This document shows, one piece after another, positions 36,681-45,670 of a stretch of 64,000 nucleotides of DNA. The first letter of the stretch is position 1. Each line of letters starts with the position of its first letter. Source of the DNA: Allobosea sp. BH3 (lineage in GTDB: Bacteria; Pseudomonadota; Alphaproteobacteria; Rhizobiales; Beijerinckiaceae). The notes under the pieces were generated by a model. The model worked only from the letters and a program-made list of their open reading frames with translations. It had not been told where the DNA came from and did not search any database. Both the position numbers and the translations under genes were made by a program. The stretch spans positions 310,001 through 374,000 of the forward strand of contig NZ_JAIMCA010000005.1 of NCBI RefSeq assembly GCF_025499465.1. The letters run 5' to 3'.

Positions 36681-36738
36681 CTTGGCGGCCGAACAGCGCA
36701 TTCGCGAGGCACGAGCCTCTCGTCTCACGGAGATACGA

Positions 36739-37575
36739 ATGCGCATTCTAGGAACCGCCATCGCCCTGGCGGCCGTGGCCGGGCCGGCAACCGTGCTGGC
36801 CGCCGATCTGACCAAATCCGCCGCACGTCAGCCGCAGCCTCAGCCGCCGGCGCCGCGCTCGCCCTGGAACGCGCATATCGCGGTCGGCGGCATGATGATG
36901 CCGGAATACCCGGGCTCGAAGGACTATCAGTACATGCCCTTCGGGCTCGCCCGTCTGGCTTATCAGGATTACTACATCGAGGTCGCTGGTCCTCGCGCCA
37001 AGATCAACCTGGTTCCCGGTGGCGTCTTCGAGGCCGGCCCCCTGGTGGGCTACGAGGGCGGGCGCGACAACGATGTGAAGAACCGTCGCGTCAAGCTCCT
37101 TCCCGAAGTCGACAGCTCCGTCGAGTTCGGCGGCTTCGCCAAGCTGAATTTCAAGCAGGTGATAACGCAGATCGATACGCTGTCCTTCGGCGTGGAGTTC
37201 GCGAAGGCTGCCGAAGGCCATGAGGGTTACAAGGCCAGCCTGAAGGCGAGCTACGGTCTCCAGTTCTCCCGAGCCTTGCACGTCTCCGTCGACGCCGAGG
37301 TGCAGTACGGCGACAAGAAATATTCCAACGCCTATTTCGGCGTCAGTCCGGTCGGTTCGGCCGCGAGCGGGCTGCCGGTCTATACGGCGTCGGCCGGCGT
37401 CACGCAGGCCGGGGTCGGGTTGAACGCCCGGTACATGTTCTCGCCGAACTGGGGCGTGACCGGTCGCGTCGCCTATGAGCGGCTGCTCGGCGACGCTGCC
37501 AAGTCGCCGATCGTGAAGAACGGGGGCTCCGAGAACCAGTTCCGCGGCGCTGTCGGCGTTCTCTACAGGTTCTGA
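36739..37575 (+). CDS. MipA/OmpV family outer-membrane protein
   Basis: A 278-residue beta-barrel protein. It has a signal peptide (about 1-21, cleavage after VLAA), a short Pro/Gln-rich spacer, then barrel strands ending in the C-terminal aromatic GVLYRF typical of outer-membrane proteins. The segments PEYPGSKDYQYMPFGLARL and NLVPGGVFEAGPLVGYEGGR fit MipA/OmpV. MipA was named as a scaffold between MltA and PBP1B, but most family members are uncharacterised. GGAG stands before the ATG. Control by the adjacent two-component system is likely. Confidence 0.9.
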   Translation: MRILGTAIALAAVAGPATVLAADLTKSAARQPQPQPPAPRSPWNAHIAVGGMMMPEYPGSKDYQYMPFGLARLAYQDYYIEVAGPRAKINLVPGGVFEAGPLVGYEGGRDNDVKNRRVKLLPEVDSSVEFGGFAKLNFKQVITQIDTLSFGVEFAKAAEGHEGYKASLKASYGLQFSRALHVSVDAEVQYGDKKYSNAYFGVSPVGSAASGLPVYTASAGVTQAGVGLNARYMFSPNWGVTGRVAYERLLGDAAKSPIVKNGGSENQFRGAVGVLYRF

Positions 37576-37765
37576 GATTCGTCGGGCGGCGGCCAAGAGA
37601 CGCCGCTCCCTATGGTGATGTCTCGAAGGCGGGCTTCGGTTCCCGCCTCGTCGAGGCAACCGCGACATCGCCATTCCAGCCTCCCGGCGACGAGCGCCCG
37701 CGCCCGTCGACGCAGTTCTGCGCGCTCATCGTTGGGCCGGGCGCGCCTGATGACAGGAATGCCCC

Positions 37766-38959
37766 ATGCCATCTCTCCGGAAAACGTTCGCCCTCAACGG
37801 CCTGGTCCTCGTCGCAGCCCTCGCCGCGGCCTATGTCTTCGCCCTCACCCGCACGGAGCCGCCCCCGGTTTCTCCTTACAGCACGTCCGCCGGGCTGATG
37901 CCGATTCTCGCGACCGACGGCGTTGCGATCGCCTCCGCGCAGGAGGCGCTGACCTTCGCGCGCTACCATCGCGACGGCAGGCTGCGCCTGATGCGCGTGG
38001 ACCGCTACGAGAAGGGCTTCGTCAGCGGAACGGACATCACCTGGCTGCAGACCTCCGGCGAGGCGGACCCGGTCACGCTGTGGCAGCAGTCGAGCTACGA
38101 TGCGATCGCGCAGGCGACCGGCGCTGCCGTCAGCATCGAGGCCGCCAGGCTGTCCGTGCCGTTCGCGTCCACCGATCGGCAGATCGGCATGGGCGGCACC
38201 TACCCCGCCCATGCGGCGGAGACGAAGATCCCAACGCCTTTCGTGTTCCCCAAGCTGCAGCCGGCTCATCACTGGAGCGTGCCGGTCCCGACCCGCGCTT
38301 ACTTGCTGGATTATGAGGTGGAGCTCGGCATCGTTGCCCTGGAGCCACTGAAGGCAGGCCGGAAAGCGCCGCATTTTGGCTTGGTCCTGGCGTCCGACTA
38401 CACAGACCGTGATCGGCTGCTCCGCGACCTCGGCATCAGTGATGTCAGCACCGGCCTGGCCTTCGCCGCCTCCAAGTCGGTCGTGCCGGCAATGCCGATC
38501 GGCAGCCTGTTCGTGATCCCGCGGGATGTGCGCAGCTTCTACAAGACGCTCGAACTACGCCTGCAGGTGAACGGCCGGCTGCGCCAGATCGCGATGCCGA
38601 AGGATCTGCTCTGGGACATCGATCAGATGGTCGACGAATCGCTGGCGCGAAGCGCCCTGGCTTTCCCGATCGGCCGGAACACCGTGACACTGCCGATCAA
38701 TGCCGATGGTGAAATTCCGCAGCGGACCATTCTGCTGTCCGGCACGACTGACGGCGTCGTCGTTCGCCCACCATCCGGGCGTCAGATCTTCATCGGCGTC
38801 GTGCAGTGGCTGGGCAGCCTCCGCTGGAACATGCCGGGCGTGCTGGTCGAGCGCGCGATCCTCGAAGCCCATGCCGATGGTCATTATCTTCAGCCGGGCG
38901 ACCGCGTCATCATGCGCGCCGACTATCTCGGCTTGATCGACAACGCCGTCGTTCACTGA
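37766..38959 (+). CDS. Fumarylacetoacetase-fold protein with N-terminal membrane anchor
   Basis: The 397-residue product starts with a hydrophobic helix (about 9-27), so it is anchored in or exported across the inner membrane. The later part has fumarylacetoacetate hydrolase family features: the YPAHAAET segment in place of the usual NYxxHAxE, then PFVFPKL and the acidic LLDYEVELGIVAL, then LASDYTDRD. Most family members are soluble, so the anchor is unusual. A periplasmic diketone or lactone hydrolase is possible; the substrate is unknown. AGGAA stands before the ATG. No operon partner is evident. Confidence 0.78.
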   Translation: MPSLRKTFALNGLVLVAALAAAYVFALTRTEPPPVSPYSTSAGLMPILATDGVAIASAQEALTFARYHRDGRLRLMRVDRYEKGFVSGTDITWLQTSGEADPVTLWQQSSYDAIAQATGAAVSIEAARLSVPFASTDRQIGMGGTYPAHAAETKIPTPFVFPKLQPAHHWSVPVPTRAYLLDYEVELGIVALEPLKAGRKAPHFGLVLASDYTDRDRLLRDLGISDVSTGLAFAASKSVVPAMPIGSLFVIPRDVRSFYKTLELRLQVNGRLRQIAMPKDLLWDIDQMVDESLARSALAFPIGRNTVTLPINADGEIPQRTILLSGTTDGVVVRPPSGRQIFIGVVQWLGSLRWNMPGVLVERAILEAHADGHYLQPGDRVIMRADYLGLIDNAVVH

Positions 38960-39121
38960 CGTCTGTAGGTCGCATCAGGGTCGATATTTCCCCGCGTCGA
39001 CGAGCGCCTCACTCTCCTGTTTGCGGCACGCGTTCCAGGCCGTCAAACCCGTCCCGATTTACCGACTGTTAACCATTCGCTCATACACCGAAGACACCGA
39101 AAATTTACCAAGATAACCGAC

Positions 39122-39847
39122 GTGTTAACGCAACCCCGGCCTATCCGCCTCAAGGGGCGGTCCTACCTTGCACTCACGCTGACCCCGGAGCAGCCCTTCG
39201 AGGACTGGCTGGTGAGGCTCGACGATCTCGCCTCGCGCTCGGCCGGCTTCTTCCTGCGGCGGCCCGTCGTGCTCGATGTCGCGGGGCTCGATATCGACCG
39301 GGCTGAGCTTCGCGAACTCGTCACAAAGCTCACCGCGCGGCAGGTGCGGATCATGGGCATCGAAGGCGCATCGTCGGCCCTGCTCGGCTCGGACCTGCCT
39401 CCGGCCATGGCCAACGGGCGCACCACGGCCGACTTCGAGCCTCCGGCCGCAGCCGAAAAGACTGAGGACCATAGCAGTGTCGGCGCGGCGCCGGCCGTCC
39501 CGGACCTGCCGAAGGCGGCGCCTTCCCTGATCGTCACGCAGCCGGTTCGTTCCGGACAATCGGTGGTCTTCCTCGAGGGGGATGTGACGATCGTCGGCTC
39601 GGTCGCATCGGGCGCCGAGGTCGTCGCCGGCGGATCGATCCACATCTACGGGACCCTGCGCGGGCGGGCGATGGCCGGCACGACGGGCAACGCCGCGGCG
39701 CGCATCTTCTGCCGCAAGCTCGAGGCGGAGATGATCGCCATCGACGGGTTCTACAAGACGGCGGACGACATGGAGCCGGCGGATCGCGGCAAGGCCGTCC
39801 AGGCCTGGCTCGACGGCGAGACGTTCAAAGTCGAAGCGCTGGCCTGA
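39122..39847 (+). CDS. minC: Septum site-determining protein MinC
   Basis: MinC blocks FtsZ assembly away from midcell. The 241-residue product has an N-terminal MinC domain (RLKGRSYLALTLTP), a Pro/Ala/Glu-rich linker, and the C-terminal beta-helix with GDVTIVGSVASGAEVVAGGSIHIYGTLRGRA and RIFCRKLEAEMIAI, the dimerisation and MinD-binding part. The start is a GTG at 39122 with no clear ribosome site. minD follows after 32 bp. Confidence 0.94.
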   Translation: MLTQPRPIRLKGRSYLALTLTPEQPFEDWLVRLDDLASRSAGFFLRRPVVLDVAGLDIDRAELRELVTKLTARQVRIMGIEGASSALLGSDLPPAMANGRTTADFEPPAAAEKTEDHSSVGAAPAVPDLPKAAPSLIVTQPVRSGQSVVFLEGDVTIVGSVASGAEVVAGGSIHIYGTLRGRAMAGTTGNAAARIFCRKLEAEMIAIDGFYKTADDMEPADRGKAVQAWLDGETFKVEALA

Positions 39848-39879
39848 AACGAAAACATCAACAGTCAAAGGAGCGGTCT

Positions 39880-40695
39880 ATGGGCAAGGTCATCGTGGTC
39901 ACTTCAGGCAAGGGCGGCGTCGGCAAGACGACATCGTCGGCCGCGCTGGGCGCTGCGCTCGCGCAGGGCGGCGAAAAGGTCGTCGTCGTCGATTTCGATG
40001 TCGGGCTGCGCAACCTCGATCTCGTCATGGGGGCCGAGAGGCGCGTCGTCTACGATCTCGTCAACGTCATCCAGGGCGAGGCCAAGCTCACCCAGGCGCT
40101 GATCCGCGACAAGCGGGTCGAGACGCTCTACCTGCTGCCCGCCTCCCAGACCCGCGACAAGGACAACCTCACGGAGAAAGGCGTCGAGGCGGTCATCGGC
40201 GCTTTGAAGGCGAATTTCGACTGGGTCATCTGCGATAGCCCGGCCGGCATCGAACGCGGCGCGACCCTCGCCATGCGCCACGCCGATATCGCTGTCGTCG
40301 TGACCAATCCGGAAGTCTCCTCGGTTCGCGATTCCGATCGCATCATCGGCTTGCTCGACTCCAAGACGCTCAAGGCGGAGACCGGCGAGCGCATCGAGAA
40401 GCATCTGCTGCTCACGCGCTACGACCCCGCGCGCGCTCTGCGCGGCGACATGCTGAAGGTGGACGACGTCCTGGAGATCCTGTCGATCCCGCTTCTTGGC
40501 ATCATCCCGGAAAGCATGGATGTGCTGCGCGCCTCCAATATCGGCTCACCCGTCACGCTGGCCGATCAGACGAGCGCCCCGGCCATTGCCTATTTCGATG
40601 CTGTTCGCCGGCTCCGCGGCGAGCAGATTCCGGTCACGGTCCCTGGCGAGAAGCGCAGCTTCCTCGGCAAGTTCTTCGGAAGGAAGGCGGCATGA
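39880..40695 (+). CDS. minD: Septum site-determining ATPase MinD
   Basis: MinD binds the membrane when ATP-loaded, recruits MinC, and oscillates with MinE. The 271-residue product has the deviant Walker [10 protein letters not shown] (10-18), [12 protein letters not shown], the Walker B-like [12 protein letters not shown], and a C-terminal amphipathic, basic membrane-targeting end ([14 protein letters not shown]). AGGAG stands before the ATG. The stop overlaps the minE start by ATGA. Confidence 0.97.
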   Translation: MGKVIVVTSGKGGVGKTTSSAALGAALAQGGEKVVVVDFDVGLRNLDLVMGAERRVVYDLVNVIQGEAKLTQALIRDKRVETLYLLPASQTRDKDNLTEKGVEAVIGALKANFDWVICDSPAGIERGATLAMRHADIAVVVTNPEVSSVRDSDRIIGLLDSKTLKAETGERIEKHLLLTRYDPARALRGDMLKVDDVLEILSIPLLGIIPESMDVLRASNIGSPVTLADQTSAPAIAYFDAVRRLRGEQIPVTVPGEKRSFLGKFFGRKAA

Positions 40696-40955
40696 ACCTG
40701 CTTCGTCTCTTCTCCCGTCCCCGCTCCGCTCCCGCCGCACGCGAAAGGCTGCAGGTGCTGCTGGCCCATGAACGCGCGGCGGCCGGCGATTCCGATCTCG
40801 TCGCCAAGCTACGCGATGAAATCCTGCGCGCCATCTCCATGCACATGCAGGTCGACGACGACAAGGTCAGCATCCGAATGGAGCGCGGTGCACAGGTCTC
40901 GACGCTCGCCGTCGATATCGAGATCCCGTTCGACGCGGGCAAGAAGGCGGCCTGA
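40692..40955 (+). CDS. minE: Cell division topological specificity factor MinE
   Basis: MinE stimulates MinD ATPase and sets the midcell zone. The 87-residue product has the N-terminal membrane-binding segment [10 protein letters not shown], the MinD-contact [12 protein letters not shown], and the topological domain through the C-terminus. It is coupled to minD by an ATGA overlap and followed by a clear terminator. Confidence 0.95.
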   Translation: MNLLRLFSRPRSAPAARERLQVLLAHERAAAGDSDLVAKLRDEILRAISMHMQVDDDKVSIRMERGAQVSTLAVDIEIPFDAGKKAA

Positions 40956-40993
40956 GCCGGGCGCTGAAAGATGCATCCTGTGCAGAAAAGAGC

Positions 40994-41150
40994 GCCGTCA
41001 TTCCGGGGCAGGCCGAAGGCCTGAGCCCGGAATCCATGAACACAGGTCTTTGAAGAGCGGGCGGCAGTGATGCCGCCCTTTTGCGTGGACAGAATTCATG
41101 TGTTCCGGGGGCTCTTCGCTGACGCGAAGCCCCGGAATGACGATGTCGTT
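40994..41150. repeat. Inverted pair of 'GTCATTCCGGGGC' repeats around the minCDE terminator
   Basis: GTCATTCCGGGGC at about 40999-41011 recurs inverted as GCCCCGGAATGAC at about 41129-41141, and GGAATCCATGAACACAG has an inverted partner near ATTCATGTGTTCC. Two copies of one dispersed repeat thus face each other with the terminator between. Confidence 0.6.
41059..41082 (+). terminator. Rho-independent terminator of minCDE
   Basis: GGGCGGCA (41059-41066), loop GTGA, TGCCGCCC (41071-41078), then TTTT. This is the clearest intrinsic terminator in the window. Confidence 0.8.
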
Positions 41151-41170
41151 CCTTGCAAAACCCGTACGTC

Positions 41171-42367
41171 TCAGCTCCCGGAGAGAATCCGGAACGGAGC
41201 GCCAATGATGGTGATCGGCAGCTTCACTAAGGCTTCAAGCGATCCCTCTGCAATCTCCCCGGCTTTCGCGGATGGGTGCGGCCTGGCGGCGCCCCGTTCG
41301 AGAGCCGCAGCGAGCTTGGGCGCGACGGCGGCCAGTTGCGCGAATTTGCCGTGATTGGAGGAATCGAGCCCCTTCACCTCAGTCATATCGAGGACGATGG
41401 CGCCCAGCGCGGCCAGTTCCTCCGGGTCGGAATCGGCCCCGAGCCTGCCCCGGCCACCAGCGATGAAATTGGAGGCGCCCAGCGCCTTGTCGTCCTTCGA
41501 GAGCACGATGACGAAAGGCCTTTTCGGCTTGCCGAAGCGGCGCATCTGCGACTTGAAGACATCGATGTCGATATCGGGCGCGGCGAGCACCACATGCCCG
41601 ACTTTGGATGCCTGCGGCACGATTCCGGAAATCCGGATCTGCCGCAGCGCCTCGACCGTCACCCAGTTTCCCATGGAATGCGCGAGGATGTTGACCTGAT
41701 CCGCATTGCTGGCAAGGAGGAGCCTGATGGTGCGCTCGAGATCGTCGCGCGCCGCCGTGGCGCTGTTGGTGTCGTAGACATACTGTGTCACCTGGCCGCG
41801 CGACGCCCAGGTGAACAGGACCGGCACACCTTCCGCCCGTGAATCATGCACGAGCTGGGCGAAGCGATAGAGCCCCTCGGCGAACATCGTGTTGTAGCCG
41901 TGGATGAAGAGGAAGATGTTGCGCTTCCCCTTCGGCTTCGCGGCGAGCTGCGCGTTCAACGCGCTGACGAAGGCCTTCTCGCTATCGAGATATCCGGCCT
42001 GGCGGACGACGAAATCGGTTTTCGGATTGCCCGGCGCCGTCGATGCCCATTCGATCTCGCCCTCGGCATGCTTCTCCGGCACGGAGACGACGATCCGGGC
42101 AAAATCGAGCGGTGTGCTGCGCTCGCCGCTGAACAGGGTGCCCGGCCGATCGTCTCGCTTGCGCGTGGTTGCTACGAGCAGAGTGTGCGCCGTCGAGCCG
42201 GAATCGGCCTCGGCGACCGGCGCGAGAAAGCCCGTTTCGGGTCGTGATGCGCAGCCGGCTGCCAGAACCGAAGCCACGAACACCAGCGCCAGACAGGCGC
42301 GCTTGCCGGCGACAGGCCTCCTGGCGGCCCATAGCCTTCCTGTCGACGCGGCGAAGAGAAATCGCAT
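41171..42367 (-). CDS. Lipoprotein alpha/beta hydrolase (DUF900 family)
   Basis: A 398-residue protein. The start MRFLFAAS is chosen because a lipobox LAAGC follows with Cys39 as the lipid-bearing residue; an upstream Met would lengthen the signal. The hydrolase body has FLFIHGYNTMFAEGLYRFAQL, the nucleophile Ser in AHSMGNW, and LAAPDIDIDVF, all typical of DUF900. Substrate unknown, perhaps an envelope ester. It stands alone: the minCDE repeats lie downstream, and 297 bases without a recognised gene lie upstream apart from the hairpin at 42607-42642. Confidence 0.88.
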   Translation of the reverse strand: MRFLFAASTGRLWAARRPVAGKRACLALVFVASVLAAGCASRPETGFLAPVAEADSGSTAHTLLVATTRKRDDRPGTLFSGERSTPLDFARIVVSVPEKHAEGEIEWASTAPGNPKTDFVVRQAGYLDSEKAFVSALNAQLAAKPKGKRNIFLFIHGYNTMFAEGLYRFAQLVHDSRAEGVPVLFTWASRGQVTQYVYDTNSATAARDDLERTIRLLLASNADQVNILAHSMGNWVTVEALRQIRISGIVPQASKVGHVVLAAPDIDIDVFKSQMRRFGKPKRPFVIVLSKDDKALGASNFIAGGRGRLGADSDPEELAALGAIVLDMTEVKGLDSSNHGKFAQLAAVAPKLAAALERGAARPHPSAKAGEIAEGSLEALVKLPITIIGAPFRILSGS

Positions 42368-42606
42368 GTAACGCTTCTCACCGAAAAAAAACACGGCCGC
42401 TATCTGCATACGCCGACTTCACTCTTTGACATAGAGCGACATCGAAGCTCGGCTGTCCAAAGGCGATGAAATGTCGTTCTCGACATCACGCTCCTGGCGG
42501 GTAGGGCGTCTCCTTGGATGTCGGTGAATCGGCCAAGTGCGCCCGGCACGCCGCGCCACTATCATAGCTCGGGCACAGTCAGCTCGGCGTTCTCTTTTGT
42601 CCGCAA

Positions 42607-42642
42607 TCGGAAGCAGGATCGGGTAACCGATCCTGCTTCCGA
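42607..42642. terminator. Perfect 16-bp hairpin after the cyclodeaminase gene
   Basis: TCGGAAGCAGGATCGG (42607-42622), loop GTAA, CCGATCCTGCTTCCGA (42627-42642). It begins 23 bases beyond the stop of the leftward gene at 42665. No T-run follows, but the stem is long and perfect with a GNRA loop. Confidence 0.65.
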
Positions 42643-42664
42643 CCACTTCATAGAGCAGTCGCTC

Positions 42665-43726
42665 TCAGCTCCAGAAGGCGCTCTTCCATAGGCTCAGCTT
42701 CTCGCCGACGCCGTTCTTCAGCGCGTTCTCATAGACGCGATAACCGCACATCACGTCGTAGATCGCCATGCCGCGCGCGAAATAGACGATCACATCCTTG
42801 TCGTCACGACGGCCGCCGGTCTCGCCGGCGATGATCTTGCCGAGATCGATGATCTCTTCTTCCTTGGCGAGGCCGCGATCGACCATGACGCTCGGCGTCA
42901 TCGTCTTGCGTTCCATGCTGATCGCCGAGTTCATGACATAGCCGTCGGCGCGGGCGAGCGTCTCGAAGGTCGCATCCCAGATCGAGAGATCGACCAGCAG
43001 GCTGCCGGGCTTCATCCAGTCCGGAGCGATATAGGCATCGTCGATGGTCTGGACGTTGGTGGCGGGGATAACGACGTCGGCGTCGGCGACCGCTGCGCGC
43101 GCCGAATCGACAGCACGGACATCGATGTTCAGCTTGCGCGAGTATTCGGCGGCGAAGGCTTTGGCGCGCTCGGTGTTGAGGTCATAGACATAGGCGACCT
43201 CCAGCTCCGGCATCACCTCGGCAGTGCAGGCGATGGCGGCCTGGTTGATGGGACCGACGCCGATCAGGCCGACGCTGCGCGAGCCCGGGCGGCGCAGATG
43301 CTTGACGCCGATCGCGCCGAGCGCGCCGGTGCGCATGCAGCTGATCACCATCGCGTCCATCAGGGCGATCGGATAGCCGGTCTCGGGATCGAGGATCGTG
43401 ACCAGGCCGGAGGCGCGGGGTCCCTTGCCGTTGATCGGGTTGTCCGGATTGCTCGGGATGTTCTTCAGGGCGACCTTCATCACGCCGTTATCGTCGAGAT
43501 AGCCGGCATGGATATTCGCGCGCTTCTTGCTGGGATAGCCGACGAAGTTCTTCAGCTTCTCGGCCGGAACGCCCCAGAACAGCGTCGCAGTCGGGGCCTC
43601 GATCGCCTTGCCCTGATATGCGAGCAGCGTCGTGCGCTCGGTATCGGCGACGGTGGCCGCGACGTCGCCCGCGCCGCAGCGCACGGCGTCTTCCTGGCTG
43701 AGATAGATGAAATTGGCTTCGCTCAT
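42665..43726 (-). CDS. Ornithine cyclodeaminase/mu-crystallin family protein
   Basis: The 353-residue product has the family layout: a substrate-side Arg/Lys region (NIHAGYLDDNGVMKVALKNIPSN), SCMRTGALGAIGVKHL, the NAD-binding GLIGVGPINQAAI and VYDLNTERAKAF, and VDLSIWDATFETLARA. Members make proline from ornithine, or reduce or deaminate other amino and imino acids, so ornithine itself is not certain. It lies 37 bp after the DppC-like gene on the same strand, which suggests that it processes what the transporter brings in. Confidence 0.88.
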   Translation of the reverse strand: MSEANFIYLSQEDAVRCGAGDVAATVADTERTTLLAYQGKAIEAPTATLFWGVPAEKLKNFVGYPSKKRANIHAGYLDDNGVMKVALKNIPSNPDNPINGKGPRASGLVTILDPETGYPIALMDAMVISCMRTGALGAIGVKHLRRPGSRSVGLIGVGPINQAAIACTAEVMPELEVAYVYDLNTERAKAFAAEYSRKLNIDVRAVDSARAAVADADVVIPATNVQTIDDAYIAPDWMKPGSLLVDLSIWDATFETLARADGYVMNSAISMERKTMTPSVMVDRGLAKEEEIIDLGKIIAGETGGRRDDKDVIVYFARGMAIYDVMCGYRVYENALKNGVGEKLSLWKSAFWS

Positions 43727-43763
43727 GACAAGGCTCCGGGTGGTCGTTTCGCGCGGGGCGGCG

Positions 43764-44624
43764 TCAGTCGCGCTGCCGCAGTTTCGGGTCGGTGGCGTCG
43801 CGCAGGCCGTCGCCGAGAAGGTTGAGCGCCAGCACGGTCAGGAAGACGAAGACGCTCGGGAACACGGCCAGCCACCAGGCCTCGAGGATGTTCTCGAACC
43901 CCTCGCGGATCATGCCGCCCCAGGTGGCGGTCGGCGGCTTGACGCCCAGCCCGATAAAGCTGAGCGAGGCCTCGGTCCGGATCGCGGTCGCCATCCACAA
44001 GGAGCCCATCACCAGGATGTCGGCGATGAGGTTCGGCAGGATATGGACGCGCATGATGCGCTGGTGGGTACAGCCCATCGAGCGGGCCGCCTGGACGAAT
44101 TCCTGCTCCTTGAGCACGAGCGTCGGCGCTCGCGCCAGCCGCACGAAGGGCGCGATCTCCGTGATCGCGATCGCGATGATCAGGTTTTCCAGGCTCGCCC
44201 CCAGCACCGCGGCGACGAGCATGCCGAGTAGGAGGCTCGGGAAGGACAGCATCAGGTCGACCAGCGCCATGACGAAGGCGTCGAAGCGGCCGCCGATATA
44301 GCCCGAGATCACGCCCAGCGCCGTGCCGAGCGTCATCGCGATCAAGATCGAGACAAGCCCGACGAAGAGCGATATCCGTGCGCCGTAGATGATGCGCGAG
44401 AGCACATCGCGGCCATAGGAATCGGTGCCGAGCCAGAACTCGCTGGAGGGCGGCATCAGGCGGTTCACGATGTCCTGCGTCAGCGGGTCGTAAGGCGCGA
44501 TCAGCGGCGCGAAGACCGCCATCAGCACGATCGCCGCGAGCAGGCCGAGGCCGACCCAGGCGAACGTGCCGCCCCGTGAGATGAAACGCGTCGTATCGCG
44601 CATGATGGAAAGGGTTGCGCTCAT
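43764..44624 (-). CDS. ABC transporter permease, dipeptide/nickel type (DppC-like)
   Basis: A 286-residue permease: LGTDSYGRDVLSRIIYGARISLFVG (DppC mark), the ATPase-contact loop ARSMGCTHQRIMRVHILPNL, and SLSFIGLGVKPPTATWGGMI. It pairs with the DppB-like gene 3 bp upstream. No DppD/DppF ATPase gene is found in the neighbourhood. Confidence 0.94.
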   Translation of the reverse strand: MSATLSIMRDTTRFISRGGTFAWVGLGLLAAIVLMAVFAPLIAPYDPLTQDIVNRLMPPSSEFWLGTDSYGRDVLSRIIYGARISLFVGLVSILIAMTLGTALGVISGYIGGRFDAFVMALVDLMLSFPSLLLGMLVAAVLGASLENLIIAIAITEIAPFVRLARAPTLVLKEQEFVQAARSMGCTHQRIMRVHILPNLIADILVMGSLWMATAIRTEASLSFIGLGVKPPTATWGGMIREGFENILEAWWLAVFPSVFVFLTVLALNLLGDGLRDATDPKLRQRD

Positions 44625-44627
44625 GGT

Positions 44628-45566
44628 TCAGGCGTTCCTGATCCGAGGATCGACCGCCGCATAGGCGAGGTCGGTCAGCACATTCGCGAGCACCACGAAG
44701 GAGGCAAAGATGATCATCAGGCCTTGCAGCAGGGTGTAGTCGCGAGTGTTCAGCGCACTTAGGATAAGCCGCCCGAGCCCTGGCCGGTTGAAGACGATCT
44801 CGGTCAGAACCGCATTGCCGATCAACGTGCCGAAATAGAGCCCGACGACGGTGATGATCGGCAGCAGCGAGTTCGCGAGCACATGGCGCAACGCGACCGT
44901 GGTCGGCCCAACGCCCTTGGCGCGGGCAGTGCGGACATAGTCCTCGCCCAGCGTCGCCAGCATCGAAGACCGCGTGACCCGTGCAACATAGGCGCTCATG
45001 ATGATGCCGAGATTGAGCGCCGGCAGGGCGACGCCGAGGAAGCGACCCCAGGGCCCGGCGTTCTGGCTGGTCCCGATCACCGGGAACCAGCGCAGCTGTA
45101 TCGCGAAGGCCAGCAGCAGCAGGATGCCGGAGACGAAGGCCGGCAACGACAGGCCGATCAGCGAGAACAGCCGGCCGACATAGTCCGGCCAGGCATTGCG
45201 GTGGACGGCGGCGTAGACGCCGAAGGGCAGGCCGAGCGCCAGGCCGACGAAGATCGAGGCGGCGGCGAGTTCCAGCGTGTTCGGCAGCACGCGAAGCGCC
45301 TCTTCGAGCACGGGTCGCTTGGTGACCAGCGAGGTGCCGAGATCGCCTTGGAGAAGCCCGCCGAGAAAGCCGAGATATTGCTGCGAGAGCGGCCGGTCCA
45401 GCCCCAGCTCGACGCGCAGCGCATCGAGCGCGGCGGTGCTGGCCTGGTCGCCGAGGATGACGGCTGCGGCATCGCCCGGCACGACGCGGATGATCACGAA
45501 GATCGCCGTGAACATGGCGAGCAGTGTCGGCAGGCCGAGCAATATTCGTTTCAGTGCGTATTGCAT
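44628..45566 (-). CDS. ABC transporter permease, dipeptide/nickel type (DppB-like)
   Basis: A 312-residue permease with six hydrophobic segments, the N-terminal PTLLAMFTAIFVIIRVVPGDAA, YVRTARAKGVGPTTVALRHVLANSLLPI as the ATPase-contact loop, and VFNRPGLGRLIL near the end. Upstream lies the divergent lysR gene with a palindrome between them. Confidence 0.94.
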   Translation of the reverse strand: MQYALKRILLGLPTLLAMFTAIFVIIRVVPGDAAAVILGDQASTAALDALRVELGLDRPLSQQYLGFLGGLLQGDLGTSLVTKRPVLEEALRVLPNTLELAAASIFVGLALGLPFGVYAAVHRNAWPDYVGRLFSLIGLSLPAFVSGILLLLAFAIQLRWFPVIGTSQNAGPWGRFLGVALPALNLGIIMSAYVARVTRSSMLATLGEDYVRTARAKGVGPTTVALRHVLANSLLPIITVVGLYFGTLIGNAVLTEIVFNRPGLGRLILSALNTRDYTLLQGLMIIFASFVVLANVLTDLAYAAVDPRIRNA

Positions 45567-45626
45567 GGCGGTTCTTGCAGTCGCGGTGGCGCGACCTCCT
45601 TCTGGCGAATATCGGCAGGCGATGCT

Positions 45627-45646
45627 AAAACGTCCAACAACGTTTT
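45627..45646. promoter_or_regulatory. Palindrome between dppB-like and lysR-type genes
   Basis: AAAACG (45627-45632) and CGTTTT (45641-45646) are inverted with 8 bases between, in the 104-bp divergent gap. The size and place suit a LysR-type binding site, though the T-N11-A form is not perfect. Confidence 0.45.
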
Positions 45647-45670
45647 TGGCCCAGTGTATTCCAGAGAGTT

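Noticed and set aside
42665..43726. Naming the gene ocd with ornithine as substrate
   Set aside because: The family covers many substrates and no ornithine-specific residue could be confirmed by eye.
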